This document shows, in pieces, positions 26,630 through 35,649 of a stretch of DNA of 64,000 nt. Below the pieces are notes generated by a model. The model was not told where the DNA came from. It ran no database searches and saw only the letters and a list, made by a program, of their open reading frames with translations. This DNA is from Aquibacillus koreensis (GTDB lineage Bacteria > Bacillota > Bacilli > Bacillales > Amphibacillaceae). Position numbers and translations under genes: made by a program. The stretch is taken from assembly GCF_025154055.1 (NCBI RefSeq), contig NZ_JAOALK010000031.1, positions 1 through 64,000 on the forward strand, written 5' to 3'. Numbering within the stretch: position 1 is the first letter of the stretch; each line of letters starts with the position of its first letter.

Positions 26630-27898
26630 ATGAAGTGGAAAGATTGGGATAGGAATTTAAGGATTAGATTATTTGGTGAAGGTACGATGAACTTCTTGTT
26701 CTGGTCCTATTTTCCATTTATGACAATTTTTTTTGAACGGTCGTTTGGAAAAGATAAAGCAGGTTGGTTATTAATTGCTTCACAGGCATTTTCGGTTATC
26801 GCTAGTTTAGTAGGTGGTTATTGTGCTGACTGATTTGGACGAAAACGAATGATGGTAATTGCAACGACTGGTCAATGCTTAACATTTCTTCTATTCGCTT
26901 ATGCAAATTCTCCTTGGTACACCTCACCTATTATTACGTTTGTGTCTTTTTCTTTGTTAGGTGTATGGGGAGCCCTATATTGGCCAGCATCACATGCGAT
27001 GGTTGCAGACGTTGTTAAAGAAAAACATCGTGCATCGGTGTTTGCGGTGTTTTATACGTCTATTAATATAGCAGTCGTCGTTGGTCCAATAATAGGTAGC
27101 TTTATATTCTATCAATATCGGTTTGAAATGCTTCTTGCAGGCGCGATTTTGACAGGAGTTCTTACTTTCGTGCTTCAAAAATACTTAGCAGAAACAGTTA
27201 CCTTGAAAGAAAGAATAGAGGAAGCTGAAAAAACCTGGTATCGTTCTGTATGGAATGAGCTTCGTGTATATCGGGTCATTGCAAAAGATAAAGATTTTCT
27301 GCTTTTTATTATTGCTGGGGTTTTAGTTGCTCAGACATTTATGCAATTAGATATATTAATTGCAGTGTACACAAGTGAAGTTATTCATAATCAAACCTTG
27401 TTTAAACTAGGTGAATTCCACTTATCAGTAAGTGGAGAAACTGCATTTGCGATTGTATTAGCACAAAACGGATTTTTGGTTGCACTATTTACGGTTTATA
27501 TCACACGAGTGATGACGAGATTTAAAGAGAGTAAAGTGTTTATAACTTCTAGTATTTTTTATGCTTGTGGAATTTCCTTATATGGCTTCACACAAAATAT
27601 CTGGATGTTTTTCTTAGCAATGGCTTTATTTACATTAGGTGAATTAATGGTTGTAGGTATTCAGGAGAGTTTTGTGGCTAAATTGGCACCTGAAGATATG
27701 CGAGGACAGTACTTCTCTGCAGCTAGCTTGCGATTTACTGTGGGTAAACTAATTGCTCCTTTAAGCCTTGTGTTAACAAACTATTTATCCTATAGTATCG
27801 TATTTATGACCTTAGGCATCCTAGCTTTAATCAGTGCTTACGTCTATTATGTGTTATTTAAGAAGATGGAACAAAAGGTGAATACAACAGCGACCTAA
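26630..27898 (+). pseudogene. MFS transporter gene interrupted by one in-frame TGA
   Basis: Reading through a single TGA at 26831-26833 gives a complete protein of about 422 residues with 12 membrane helices. The stop falls in MFS motif A: GGYCAD-stop-FGRKRMM, where the family has Arg (DRFGRK). A CGA to TGA change explains it. Upstream and downstream parts are in the same frame with no frameshift. The 5' part has a good start (ATG after acggagag). The product is either lost, cut to 67 residues, or made by readthrough. It resembles Bacillus YttB-type exporters. The rest shows no other decay, so the lesion is recent or a sequencing error. Confidence 0.85.
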
Positions 27899-27920
27899 TT
27901 GAACATATTAAACTCTAAAC

Positions 27921-28415
27921 TACGACGCAGTAGATATAAACTCCGTCGTAACTAAAAATGGAATATTGCTCTACCGTTCCGGAAATACACTTCGCTTTCC
28001 GTGGGGCGAGCGCCGAGCCGCTTCGTCGCTTTGCTCCTGCAGGGTCTCGCCTGTCTCGCAGATCCCACAGGAGTCTACGCGTATTTCCTCCACTGGCTTT
28101 TATGTACAATATAAAGATAGATTTTATTCATGTAGGTGTGTTCATGAACTTTGCTTATATAATAAGGTCACTCATTTTCAAGACGCAGTTACTAGCGAAT
28201 CAAGTTAAATTAGCGACACTCCTGCGGGAACAGCGCGAGCCGAAGATCCACTCAGGAGCGCTCTTTGCTACTGAGTTAGCTGAGGCCGTGCCCGCAAGAG
28301 GAATCTGAACTTAGAAAAATCCGGGTTCTGGGATTTTTCGTGATTCCTCCGCGGAAAGGGAGCCAATTTCACTTGAGTAGCGGGTCAGATAGTTACGACA
28401 GAGTTTATGTAAAGT
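27921..28415. mobile_element. MITE-like element with terminal inverted repeats
   Basis: The left end atataaactccgtcgtaact (27934-27953) and right end agttacgacagagtttatgt (28391-28410) are inverted repeats matching at 18 of 20 positions. The inside is clearly GC-richer than the flanks and contains no credible gene. A large imperfect palindrome runs from ggaaatac (about 27981) to gtatttcc (about 28081). A second block starts at about 28211 (actcctgcggg), and a hairpin aaaaatcc/ggattttt follows at about 28314. Similar GC-rich blocks recur in many Bacillaceae intergenic regions. The 640-bp gap 27899-28539 holds only this element and the yhaL promoter region. Confidence 0.6.
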
Positions 28416-28539
28416 GCGCGATAACTTTTGGTTTTTTTGTGAATGAAGTGAGTTCTAACAAAGAAAGATTAAACAATATAAACATAAACAGCAAAGCTTG
28501 TGCATATATTTAAAGCAAACGTGGACAAGGGGGATAAAT

Positions 28540-28746
28540 ATGTTGATATTAGGTATCCCATGGTGGGTATTTATGTTTATATTGTTTATATTTATTAGTG
28601 GTTACATGGCCTTTCGAGCAATGGTGGCGGAGAGAAGATTGGAAAAACAGTTTATTGAAAGCCAAGGGCAAGTCTATATGGAAAGAATTGAAAAAGAGCG
28701 AATTCAGAAGAAGCAACCAAAGAATACTGAACAAATATCAGGATAA
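28540..28746 (+). CDS. yhaL: Sporulation protein YhaL
   Basis: This 68-residue protein has one N-terminal membrane helix (about residues 4-27, IPWWVFMFILFIFISGYMAF) and a basic cytosolic tail with EKQFIESQGQVYMERIEKER. Size, topology and position between yhaM and prsA match B. subtilis YhaL, a sporulation-associated protein of unknown mechanism. The ATG at 28540 follows acaaggggg; an upstream in-frame start at 28498 lacks a ribosome-binding site. It shares a two-way terminator with prsA. Confidence 0.85.
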   Translation: MLILGIPWWVFMFILFIFISGYMAFRAMVAERRLEKQFIESQGQVYMERIEKERIQKKQPKNTEQISG

Positions 28747-28793
28747 AAAAAAGCTTTTCTATCATAATTAATGATAGAAAAGCCTTTTTATTT
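28747..28793. terminator. Bidirectional terminator between yhaL and prsA
   Basis: The arms aaaagcttttctatcat and atgatagaaaagccttttt form a long stem with A- and T-runs on both sides. Confidence 0.88.
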
Positions 28794-29697
28794 ATTCTTC
28801 AGTAGTTGCTGGTTCTTCGGTTGCTTCTTCAAGTTCTTCAAAATTGAAGATATCTTCTAATCCTTCAACATTAACGTCAACATTTGCATCTGTAACAAAT
28901 TGTTGTAATTTTGCAGTCGCATCAGCATCTTCAACTTTACTATTAGCTATCTCTGTGCGTAGTTCTTCTTTCATATCTTCCAATGATTCTACATCTTCAG
29001 CAGAACGCTTGTCTGTAACTTTAATGATATGCCAACCATTTTGTGTTTGGACGGGATCACTTACTTCTCCAACTTCTAGAGCATAAGCAGCATCTTCGAA
29101 TTCAGGTACCATGGATGGTGTTTCTGGTGAACCAGAGAAATAACCAAGATCTCCACCTTGTTCAGCTGTTCCGTCAGTTCCAAACTCTTTAGCTAAGGCT
29201 GCAAAGTCTTCCCCTTCATCTAATCTTTGCTTTAGTTCCTGTGCAGTTTCTTCACTTTCTACAAGAATGTGGCTAGCTTGAACTTCTGTTTCGTAACGTG
29301 CATATTTATCTTGTAATTCTTCATCTGACACTTCTACATCATCTGTGATTGCTTTGGTTTGTAATAATTGCATGTATAGTGCTTCGCGGAATGCATCTTC
29401 GTCTTTAAAGCCACTTTGTTGTAGCACTAGTTCAAACTGATCGCCGAATTGATCTTTAGATTCTGCGATTTTATCATCTAATTCAGCATCAGAAACCTCA
29501 AACTTGTCTTCTAATACTTTTGTCAATACCATTTGTTGCAATACTTGTTCTCCGTTAGAATTCTTTAATTCCTCGTAAAACTCTTCTTTTGTAATATCTC
29601 CAGCTTCCGTTTCTACAACTGTTTCAGGGTCTTCAGAGCAAGCAGAAAGTGCTAAAATCCCTGCTGCGATCGATGTTGCGATGACTAGCTTTTTCAT
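28792..29697 (-). CDS. prsA: PrsA foldase lipoprotein
   Basis: PrsA helps secreted proteins fold between membrane and wall. This 301-residue lipoprotein has a lipobox LSAC (Cys20). A parvulin (PpiC) domain at about residues 135-228 contains ASHILVESEE, GGDLGYFSG and NGWHIIKVTDKR. The flanking N- and C-terminal regions (SurA-like chaperone part) are acidic, and the last 15 residues are nearly all Glu/Ala/Thr/Pro. High acidity is common for exported proteins of halotolerant Bacillaceae. It is monocistronic. Confidence 0.95.
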   Translation of the reverse strand: MKKLVIATSIAAGILALSACSEDPETVVETEAGDITKEEFYEELKNSNGEQVLQQMVLTKVLEDKFEVSDAELDDKIAESKDQFGDQFELVLQQSGFKDEDAFREALYMQLLQTKAITDDVEVSDEELQDKYARYETEVQASHILVESEETAQELKQRLDEGEDFAALAKEFGTDGTAEQGGDLGYFSGSPETPSMVPEFEDAAYALEVGEVSDPVQTQNGWHIIKVTDKRSAEDVESLEDMKEELRTEIANSKVEDADATAKLQQFVTDANVDVNVEGLEDIFNFEELEEATEEPATTEE

Positions 29698-29889
29698 TAT
29701 TTAAAACACTCCTAATCTAAGTTCTTTGGCTACGGCTGTACATGCCCATGAAATAATATAACACACTTTTGTATAAAAATAATAGTATCGTCCGAAATTA
29801 CTTACTTTTTACATAAATTGAGTCAGGTGCCTATCCAAAACTAAGGCATACTGCATAAGCTATATTAAACAGGGTAAGGAGGTGTTTTC

Positions 29890-29973
29890 ATGGGTGCAGC
29901 ATACACTGGTGGATTTGCGTTAATCGTTGTGTTGTTTATCTTGCTAATTATTGTAGGTGCAGCATGGCTATAA
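29890..29973 (+). CDS. YjcZ-type sporulation mini-protein
   Basis: This 27-residue protein, MGAAYTGGFALIVVLFILLI then IVGAAWL, is a near copy of the peptide encoded at 309-410 and fits the YjcZ/TIGR01732 family of one-helix sporulation peptides. Strong ribosome-binding site (aaggaggtg) and a strong terminator flank it, so it is a complete monocistronic gene. It lies divergent from prsA. Too short for ordinary gene finders. Confidence 0.8.
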   Translation: MGAAYTGGFALIVVLFILLIIVGAAWL

Positions 29974-29988
29974 TTATAAAGGAAAAAT

Positions 29989-30034
29989 AAAAAAAGGATG
30001 ATAAATACAATTTGTATTTATCATCCTTTTTTTG
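29989..30034 (+). terminator. Terminator after second YjcZ-like gene
   Basis: The arms aaaaaggatgataaatacaa and ttgtatttatcatccttttt form a perfect 20-bp stem with T-run. Confidence 0.9.
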
Positions 30035-30065
30035 TTATGGAAGAAGCTTATGTACAATTGGTCAG

Positions 30066-30121
30066 AAAAACTTTGACACTCGTTATTCATTATTGATGCT
30101 AAAACAAGCGTCAAAGTTTTT
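30066..30121. terminator. Hairpin downstream of the small membrane protein gene
   Basis: The arms aaaaactttgac and gtcaaagttttt (12 bp, perfect) surround a 32-base loop. It could terminate the minus-strand gene 30154-30333. Confidence 0.5.
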
Positions 30122-30153
30122 CCAAAAGGACATCCTTTTGAACCAAGATGACT

Positions 30154-30333
30154 TTATGTGTATAAGACTTCTATATAAGAAGAAATAAGTAATATTGTAA
30201 TAAGTATATTAATCGTCCGAAAGACATTTGATTGCTTCTCCTTAGCCATCTCGGTTTGTAAACAGAGTCTTAACGTCAATGAGTTGAACAAAAACAAAAC
30301 CAATAAAGCAAAGGGAACAAATATAATTGTCAC
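30154..30333 (-). CDS. Small two-helix membrane protein
   Basis: This 59-residue frame starts with GTG at 30333, preceded on the minus strand by aaggaggt at 6-7 bases. It encodes a hydrophobic helix (TIIFVPFALLVLFLFNSL), a short charged loop (QTEMAKEKQSNVFR) and a second helix (INILITILLISSYIEVLY). The good ribosome-binding site and clean two-helix hydropathy argue that it is real, although it falls under usual length cut-offs. By position it may correspond to B. subtilis yhaK, but I cannot confirm similarity. Function unknown. Confidence 0.6.
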   Translation of the reverse strand: MTIIFVPFALLVLFLFNSLTLRLCLQTEMAKEKQSNVFRTINILITILLISSYIEVLYT

Positions 30334-30401
30334 ATGTATGACCTCCTTATACCTATGAAACTACTTTATCAAAAAAAATTGAAGTTGAACAGTTTAAGAT
30401 G

Positions 30402-30431
30402 GAAAAAAATAAGCACCCTATTAAAGAGTGC
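30402..30431 (-). terminator. Terminator after the DUF3267 gene
   Basis: On the minus strand, gcactc-tttaata-gggtgc is followed by ttattttttt. Confidence 0.7.
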
Positions 30432-30497
30432 AGTAATTCTCTAATGTTGCTTATTATCATACCATATTTTATTTCACTTATCATCTTGATATACATG

Positions 30498-31037
30498 TTA
30501 ATTTACTAGGATGTCGTACCCATCATCGTCATTTTCAACAATACATTTCTTTGGGGCACGGAGTAACTTTGCGACATAGATATAATCAGTAAACGACAAT
30601 CCGATATTGATTGCAGTTAAAATAAGAAAATAAGCGAAATAATCAGCAAAAAGATAACTACTTACTAAACCAGGTATCGTAATAAATAAAGTTGGAGCTA
30701 ACAGTGTTATGATTGATGTTTGTTTAGACATTTTTGTCTTTGTTGAAAGAAAGAATACAGGTAACATACCCATTTTTAGCTGCCATTTTAATTTCACTTT
30801 TCTATTTGCAATAATTAGAGGCACAATGTGCATAAGTTTATGCACCAGAGGCAATAATGCTAACCCAAACAATAAAGGGAATAGACCATGGTCCTTAAAG
30901 TCATTTGATTGATGAACAATGGAGAATGGAATATAAAGAAAAATAAACGATAACAGTCCTAATAATAAAGAAATAATATATATGCGATTGATGCCAACTT
31001 CTCTGTAAACATTTACTGTTTTCCAGCAGTTCATCAT
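30498..31037 (-). CDS. yhaJ: DUF3267-type membrane protein (YhaJ-like)
   Basis: This protein of about 179 residues has four membrane helices and a weak metalloprotease-like motif, HKLMH near residue 66, inside LALLPLVHKLMHIVPLIIAN. That layout fits DUF3267, putative membrane zincins often annotated as YhaJ in this position. The first Glu of HExxH is replaced by Lys here, so peptidase activity is doubtful. The start is one of two consecutive ATGs after ggggg. Located between yhaI and prsA as in B. subtilis. Confidence 0.7.
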   Translation of the reverse strand: MMNCWKTVNVYREVGINRIYIISLLLGLLSFIFLYIPFSIVHQSNDFKDHGLFPLLFGLALLPLVHKLMHIVPLIIANRKVKLKWQLKMGMLPVFFLSTKTKMSKQTSIITLLAPTLFITIPGLVSSYLFADYFAYFLILTAINIGLSFTDYIYVAKLLRAPKKCIVENDDDGYDILVN

Positions 31038-31199
31038 CAATTCCCCCTTTAGTACAATGTTAGTAGATTAGTTGCTTTAGGGATTTTATCCTTCAATGAC
31101 TATAGTATGTTTTACTGGAAAAATCAATAGATATTTTAAATGAAATGCAATAATTCATAACCGTGTATAGTAAATCATATGTTAAAGGGGTCACATTGT

Positions 31200-31547
31200 A
31201 TGGGCAAGAGTGCAAAATATGAAGATTTGCAATTTAAGGTTGATCTATTATTACATATTTGTGACATGAAAAAGTATCCATTTTCAAAAATGGTTATCGT
31301 AAAAGAATTAACAGAAAAGGAATATAAAGAAGTTATGGTGTTAATTGAGGATTTAGATAGAAGTTTTAAGGAGCAGAAAGAAGAAGGACTTTTAAATTTC
31401 GAGTCATTATTGATTCAATTCGTTGGCTTGCTTCCTGAGAAATTACACGTGGAAAAAACGTTACAAGCATTAAAAGAGGAAGGGTATGCCCCTTCCTTAA
31501 TGAAGATTTTAATGGAACATCATCAACAGTTTACGAAAAACTCATGA
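31200..31547 (+). CDS. yhaI: YhaI family protein (DUF1878)
   Basis: This 115-residue cytosolic helical protein has the DUF1878 pattern: YEDLQFKVDLLLHICDMKKY then PFSKMVIVKELTEKEYKEVM. Function unknown. The ATG at 31200 lies 9 bases after aaagggg and is preferred to the earlier in-frame ATG at 31179 that precedes the ribosome-binding site. Its 3' end overlaps the convergent GbsR-like gene by 6 bases, and no terminator separates them. Confidence 0.8.
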   Translation: MGKSAKYEDLQFKVDLLLHICDMKKYPFSKMVIVKELTEKEYKEVMVLIEDLDRSFKEQKEEGLLNFESLLIQFVGLLPEKLHVEKTLQALKEEGYAPSLMKILMEHHQQFTKNS

Positions 31548-32048
31548 CTGTTTGATCGGTTTAATTTCTTTAAATGCGTGTTCAATTGATTGATGAAATG
31601 TAATCATATCCTTAATACGCGTATATAAAGTATCTATTTCCTTACTTTCTGCTCCGTTACTGTTGGTGTGAAAATCTTCTTTTAACATTAATTCAATTTC
31701 TTTTAGGGACTGTTTTTGCCTGGAAGTAGCATCGATCCATTTGTGAATGTAAGTATTCATAAATTTCCTATACAAATGCGCATCAGCCATGTATAAGTCT
31801 TTTCTTACCCCTTTTCTCCAAACTCGTTCCACTAGGTTTTGATCTACCAAGTTTCGGATACCAGTACTTACAACTGTCTTACTTTTACCTAAAGCATCGC
31901 TCATTTGGTCTAATGTCATTGGAGTCCCTTCGATGTATAAAATAGCAAATAGTCGCGCCTCTGAAGGGGAGATATCAAACATTTCTACCGTTTTTGCAAA
32001 TTCTGAAACTATTAGGTTATGAATATTTTCTAATTGGTTTTCAGACAT
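31542..32048 (-). CDS. GbsR/OpcR-like regulator divergent from opuA
   Basis: This 168-residue MarR-like regulator of the GbsR family has ISPSEARLFAILYIEGTPMT, recognition helix SDALGKSKTVVSTGIRNLVD and wing WRKGVRKDLYMADAHLY. In B. subtilis, GbsR and OpcR control glycine betaine synthesis and choline/betaine uptake. Its divergence from opuAA-AB-AC makes it the likely opuA regulator. An 18-bp palindrome (32174-32191) between them is a candidate operator. The ATG at 32048 follows gggagg at 5 bases. A longer start (TTG at 32063) lacks a ribosome-binding site. Confidence 0.85.
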   Translation of the reverse strand: MSENQLENIHNLIVSEFAKTVEMFDISPSEARLFAILYIEGTPMTLDQMSDALGKSKTVVSTGIRNLVDQNLVERVWRKGVRKDLYMADAHLYRKFMNTYIHKWIDATSRQKQSLKEIELMLKEDFHTNSNGAESKEIDTLYTRIKDMITFHQSIEHAFKEIKPIKQS

Positions 32049-32173
32049 ATAAACCTCCCTCAAAACCGTTGGTACTCTAAGGTTACAATAAATCGGTAAT
32101 AAAGGAAAATTGGCTTTTGTAGTCTAAATAGGAGTAAAACACAGTAAATCAAAGGAAAACATGTTTAAACTTT

Positions 32174-32191
32174 GTACAGTATAAACTGTAC
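32174..32191. promoter_or_regulatory. Palindromic operator candidate upstream of opuA
   Basis: gtacagt-ataa-actgtac is a perfect 7-bp inverted repeat with a 4-bp centre in the 319-bp gap between the GbsR/OpcR-like gene and opuAA. It is likely bound by that regulator. Confidence 0.6.
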
Positions 32192-32225
32192 GTAAAATAC
32201 AAACCAAAATAAATGTATTTATCGT

Positions 32226-32255
32226 TTGAACTTTATATACAAAACAGGCTATAGT
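32226..32255 (+). promoter_or_regulatory. Promoter of the opuA operon
   Basis: TTGAAC (32226-32231), 18-bp spacer and TATAGT (32250-32255) lie 112 bases before opuAA and 35 bases after the palindrome. Confidence 0.5.
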
Positions 32256-32367
32256 ATAAAAGGATTGTTCGTTCTGCGTTTTACATTGCAACAAAATATG
32301 TATGTAATTCTCGTTTTTTCTATTTATATATGAAAATAGACTATTTGAAATAAGAGAGGTGAATGTA

Positions 32368-33567
32368 ATGCCGGTTATTAGTGTAAAAGACTTATCTAAA
32401 GTATTTGGGAAAAATACAAAAGAAGCATTAAAACTATTAGAACAAGGTAAGTCCAAAGAAGAAATATTAAAACAAACTGGCAGTACAGTAGGGGTTAATC
32501 GTTCTTCTTTCGATGTAGAAGAAGGGGAGATCTTCGTTATCATGGGTTTATCGGGAAGCGGTAAATCAACGTTGGTACGTTTACTTAATCGATTGATTGA
32601 GCCTACTGAAGGCAGTGTTCTAGTAGATGGTGAGAACTTATCTACGATGAATAAAGAAGATTTGAGACGTGTTCGTCGTGAGAAAATGAGCATGGTATTT
32701 CAAAAGTTTGCATTATTTCCACACCGTTCGATTATGGAAAATGCAGAATTCGGCTTAGAAATACAAGGGATGGATAAAGAAAAAAGAAGCAAAAAAGCGC
32801 GGGAGTCTTTGGAATTAGTTGGATTAGGAGAATATATCCACCAATATCCAAGTCAGCTTTCCGGAGGTATGCAGCAACGTGTAGGTTTAGCACGTGCACT
32901 AGCAAATGATCCAGAGGTGCTTTTAATGGATGAAGCATTTTCAGCGTTGGATCCATTAATTAGAAAAGATATGCAAGATGAGTTACTTGATCTTCAGGAA
33001 ACAATGAAGAAAACGATTATCTTCATTACACATGACTTAGACGAAGCACTCAGAATTGGGGATCGTATTGCCTTAATGAAGGATGGATCTATTGTACAAA
33101 TTGGTACACCAGAAGAAATACTCGTAAATCCAGCCAATGATTATGTAGAACGTTTCGTAGAAGATGTGGATCGATCTAAAGTATTAACAGCAGAGCACAT
33201 TATGAAACGTCCAGAAACAATAAACATTGAGAAGCATGGACCGCGTGTTGCGTTAGAACGAATGAAAGAAGAAGGTCTATCTAGTATTTACGTAACAGAT
33301 GGTAAAAGAAATCTAAAAGGATACGTGACAGCAGATGATGCATCTGATGCACGTAAAAATGAGGTAAGAGATTTAAATCAAATCTTAAAAACAGATGTAC
33401 CTACCGTTTCCAGAGAAACATCGATGCATGAGATCTTTGAGATTATTCATAATTCACCAGTACCTATAGCAGTAGTGGATGAAGGGAAACTAGTAGGTAT
33501 TATCGTACGCGGTGCAGTAATCGCCGGTCTTGTTGGCGAGAGTGAGGTGAATGAAGATCATGCTTGA
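32368..33567 (+). CDS. opuAA: Glycine betaine ABC transporter ATPase OpuAA
   Basis: This 399-residue ATPase powers the OpuA glycine betaine importer used in osmoprotection. It has the OpuAA/ProV-specific N-terminal extension ([20 protein letters not shown]), Walker [10 protein letters not shown], signature [14 protein letters not shown] and Walker [14 protein letters not shown]. Two CBS domains at the C-terminus (about residues 275-395) sense ionic strength in this family. The ATG at 32368 follows gaggtga; an earlier GTG at 32359 overlaps that site. Its end overlaps opuAB by 8 bases. Confidence 0.94.
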   Translation: MPVISVKDLSKVFGKNTKEALKLLEQGKSKEEILKQTGSTVGVNRSSFDVEEGEIFVIMGLSGSGKSTLVRLLNRLIEPTEGSVLVDGENLSTMNKEDLRRVRREKMSMVFQKFALFPHRSIMENAEFGLEIQGMDKEKRSKKARESLELVGLGEYIHQYPSQLSGGMQQRVGLARALANDPEVLLMDEAFSALDPLIRKDMQDELLDLQETMKKTIIFITHDLDEALRIGDRIALMKDGSIVQIGTPEEILVNPANDYVERFVEDVDRSKVLTAEHIMKRPETINIEKHGPRVALERMKEEGLSSIYVTDGKRNLKGYVTADDASDARKNEVRDLNQILKTDVPTVSRETSMHEIFEIIHNSPVPIAVVDEGKLVGIIVRGAVIAGLVGESEVNEDHA

Positions 33568-34405
33568 TTTTATGGATACTATACCAGTCGGTCCTGCTGT
33601 AAAGTCAGCTACGGAATGGATACAAGATACATTTGCATTTTTATTTGATCCAATTAAAAACCAATTTGGTGACTTCATGGATTGGACAGCAGAAAAGCTA
33701 GCTGAATTACCACCTATTCTAGTCATTCTACTTGTTGCAGTGTTAGCATTCTTTATTACTGGAAAACGAATAGGCTTACCAATATTTTCAATAGTTGGCT
33801 TATGGTTTGTTTATAACCAAGGACTATGGGAACAACTAATGCAAACATTCTCATTGGTTCTAATCTCTAGTTTATTATCTGTTATTATTGGTGTTCCTTT
33901 TGGAATATTGATGTCTAAAAGTAAAACGGCAGAAACAATAATTACTCCGATTTTAGACTTTATGCAGACCATGCCGGCATTTGTTTATTTAATTCCAGCG
34001 GTTGTGTTTTTTGGAATTGGAATGGTTCCAGGTATATTTGCATCATTAATTTTTGCTACACCACCAACCGTACGTTTTACTAACCTTGGAATAAGGCAAG
34101 TGTCAAAAGAATTGGTTGAAGCAGCTGATGCATTCGGTACAACCGGCTCACAAAAGTTATTTAAAGTAGAGCTGCCAATGGCTAAAAGCACAATTATGGC
34201 AGGTATTAACCAGACAGTAATGCTTTCACTTTCAATGGTTGTAATTGCTTCTATGATCGGTGCGCCTGGTTTAGGTAGAGAAGTTCTTTCTTCACTGCAA
34301 AGGTCACAAATTGGACCAGGTTTTGTTGCCGGGATTGGGATAGTAATTTTAGCGATTATTATTGATAGATTTACACAGAGCCTAAATAAGAAACAAGTTA
34401 ACTAA
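33560..34405 (+). CDS. opuAB: Glycine betaine ABC transporter permease OpuAB
   Basis: This permease of about 281 residues has the OpuAB layout: an amphipathic N-terminus, then about seven membrane helices with the EAA-type loop [20 protein letters not shown]. The segment [20 protein letters not shown] is characteristic of betaine permeases. The ATG at 33560 lies 9 bases after gaggtga, whereas ATG 33551 directly abuts it. Coupled to opuAA by overlap. Confidence 0.93.
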   Translation: MLDFMDTIPVGPAVKSATEWIQDTFAFLFDPIKNQFGDFMDWTAEKLAELPPILVILLVAVLAFFITGKRIGLPIFSIVGLWFVYNQGLWEQLMQTFSLVLISSLLSVIIGVPFGILMSKSKTAETIITPILDFMQTMPAFVYLIPAVVFFGIGMVPGIFASLIFATPPTVRFTNLGIRQVSKELVEAADAFGTTGSQKLFKVELPMAKSTIMAGINQTVMLSLSMVVIASMIGAPGLGREVLSSLQRSQIGPGFVAGIGIVILAIIIDRFTQSLNKKQVN

Positions 34406-34473
34406 TTTGTTGGAAACTTTTCAGTAGAAAAGTTAACCATAGATAAAAAATGGAAAAGGGGAGATTTTTAGTT

Positions 34474-35427
34474 ATGTTAAAACTACAATGGAAACATTTC
34501 GGTTTAGTAGCCGTACTTATCTTAGCGTTATTCCTAGCCGCTTGTGGTGGCGATGAGGAAGAAACAGAAAATGAAGGCACTACGGACAACACTGGTTCAG
34601 AAAATACAGAAGAAAATACAGAAGAAAACACTGGTGTTGCATTAGGCAATGAAGAATTGGAGCTTGTGTACGTGGAATGGGATTCAGAGGTTGCATCTAC
34701 ACACGTTATTGCTAACGTACTTGCATCACAAGGGTATGATGTAGAAGTTACACCAGTAAATAACGCTGCTATGTGGGAAGCTGTAGCAAGTGATGAGGCT
34801 GATGGTATGGTTGGTGCTTGGTTACCTGGCACACACGAAGCGCAGTTTAATGAATTTGGTGAAGAAGTAGTACAACTTGGAGCTAACCTAGAAGGTGCTA
34901 AAATTGGTTTAGTAGTTCCTGCTTACATGGAAGCAACTACAATTGATGATCTTGCAGACTTTGCTGACGATTTAGATAACAAAATCACTGGTATTGAAGA
35001 TGGTTCAGGTGTTGTAGCAGCTTCAAGAGATGCGATTGCAGACTATGGACTTGAAGGATGGGAAGTACAAACTTCTTCTAGTGGCGCAATGACTACTGTT
35101 CTTGGTGAAGCAATTAGCAACGAAGAACCTATCGTTGTAACAGGTTGGACACCGCACTGGAAATTTGCTGAATATGACTTGAAATATTTAGAAGATCCTG
35201 AAGAGTCATTCGGTGGAGCAGAAACGATTGAAACAATGGTACGCCAAGGACTTGAAGAAGATAGCCCAGCAGCATACCAAATTTTAGATAACTTTGAGTG
35301 GACTCCAGCTGATATGGAATCTGTTATGTTAGAAGTTATGAATGGAACGTCACCTGAAGATGCTGCAGCAAATTGGGTAGAAAATAACCAAGACACTGTT
35401 GACGAGTGGACTGCAGGTTTAGAATAA
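34474..35427 (+). CDS. opuAC: Glycine betaine-binding lipoprotein OpuAC
   Basis: This 317-residue extracytoplasmic solute-binding protein is anchored as a lipoprotein (lipobox LAAC, Cys24). It has an acidic, Thr/Asn/Glu-rich linker and then an OpuAC domain with YVEWDSEVASTHVIANVL, GMVGAWLPGTHE and VTGWTPHWKFA. The Trp residues in those motifs are expected to form the aromatic betaine pocket. It ends the opuA operon with a strong terminator. The 68-bp gap to opuAB has no separate promoter that I can see. Confidence 0.93.
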   Translation: MLKLQWKHFGLVAVLILALFLAACGGDEEETENEGTTDNTGSENTEENTEENTGVALGNEELELVYVEWDSEVASTHVIANVLASQGYDVEVTPVNNAAMWEAVASDEADGMVGAWLPGTHEAQFNEFGEEVVQLGANLEGAKIGLVVPAYMEATTIDDLADFADDLDNKITGIEDGSGVVAASRDAIADYGLEGWEVQTSSSGAMTTVLGEAISNEEPIVVTGWTPHWKFAEYDLKYLEDPEESFGGAETIETMVRQGLEEDSPAAYQILDNFEWTPADMESVMLEVMNGTSPEDAAANWVENNQDTVDEWTAGLE

Positions 35428-35430
35428 AAC

Positions 35431-35470
35431 AAAAACTATCTTAGGATCTTATCCTAAGATAGTTTTTTTT
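35431..35470 (+). terminator. Terminator of the opuA operon
   Basis: A perfect 17-bp stem, aaaaactatcttaggat with atcctaagatagttttt, has a 3-base loop and T-run. Confidence 0.92.
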
Positions 35471-35649
35471 ATACGTTCATATTCCATTGTTTTTGTGAAT
35501 AAGGGTTGGCATTAACAAAGGATGCTTTACTCGGAAATTATAGACGAAGGGGAATTAAGGGCCATGTCCTACGGTGCTTAAGAAATGTAGAGATACTCTA
35601 CAACATGTAGCAACGTCTACATGACCATTGTCTGTGATGAGTTTGCTTT

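Noticed and set aside
27958-28308. Frames of 116 and 80 codons inside the GC-rich element
   Set aside because: No ribosome-binding site, composition driven by palindromic repeats, overlapping frames on both strands; treated as non-coding MITE interior.
32049-32367. Riboswitch or T-box ahead of opuA
   Set aside because: No conserved motif; a palindrome and a standard promoter explain the gap better.
32124-32693. Reverse-strand 189-codon frame over the opuA leader and start
   Set aside because: Mostly antisense to opuAA, no ribosome-binding site, and it covers the intergenic operator and promoter.
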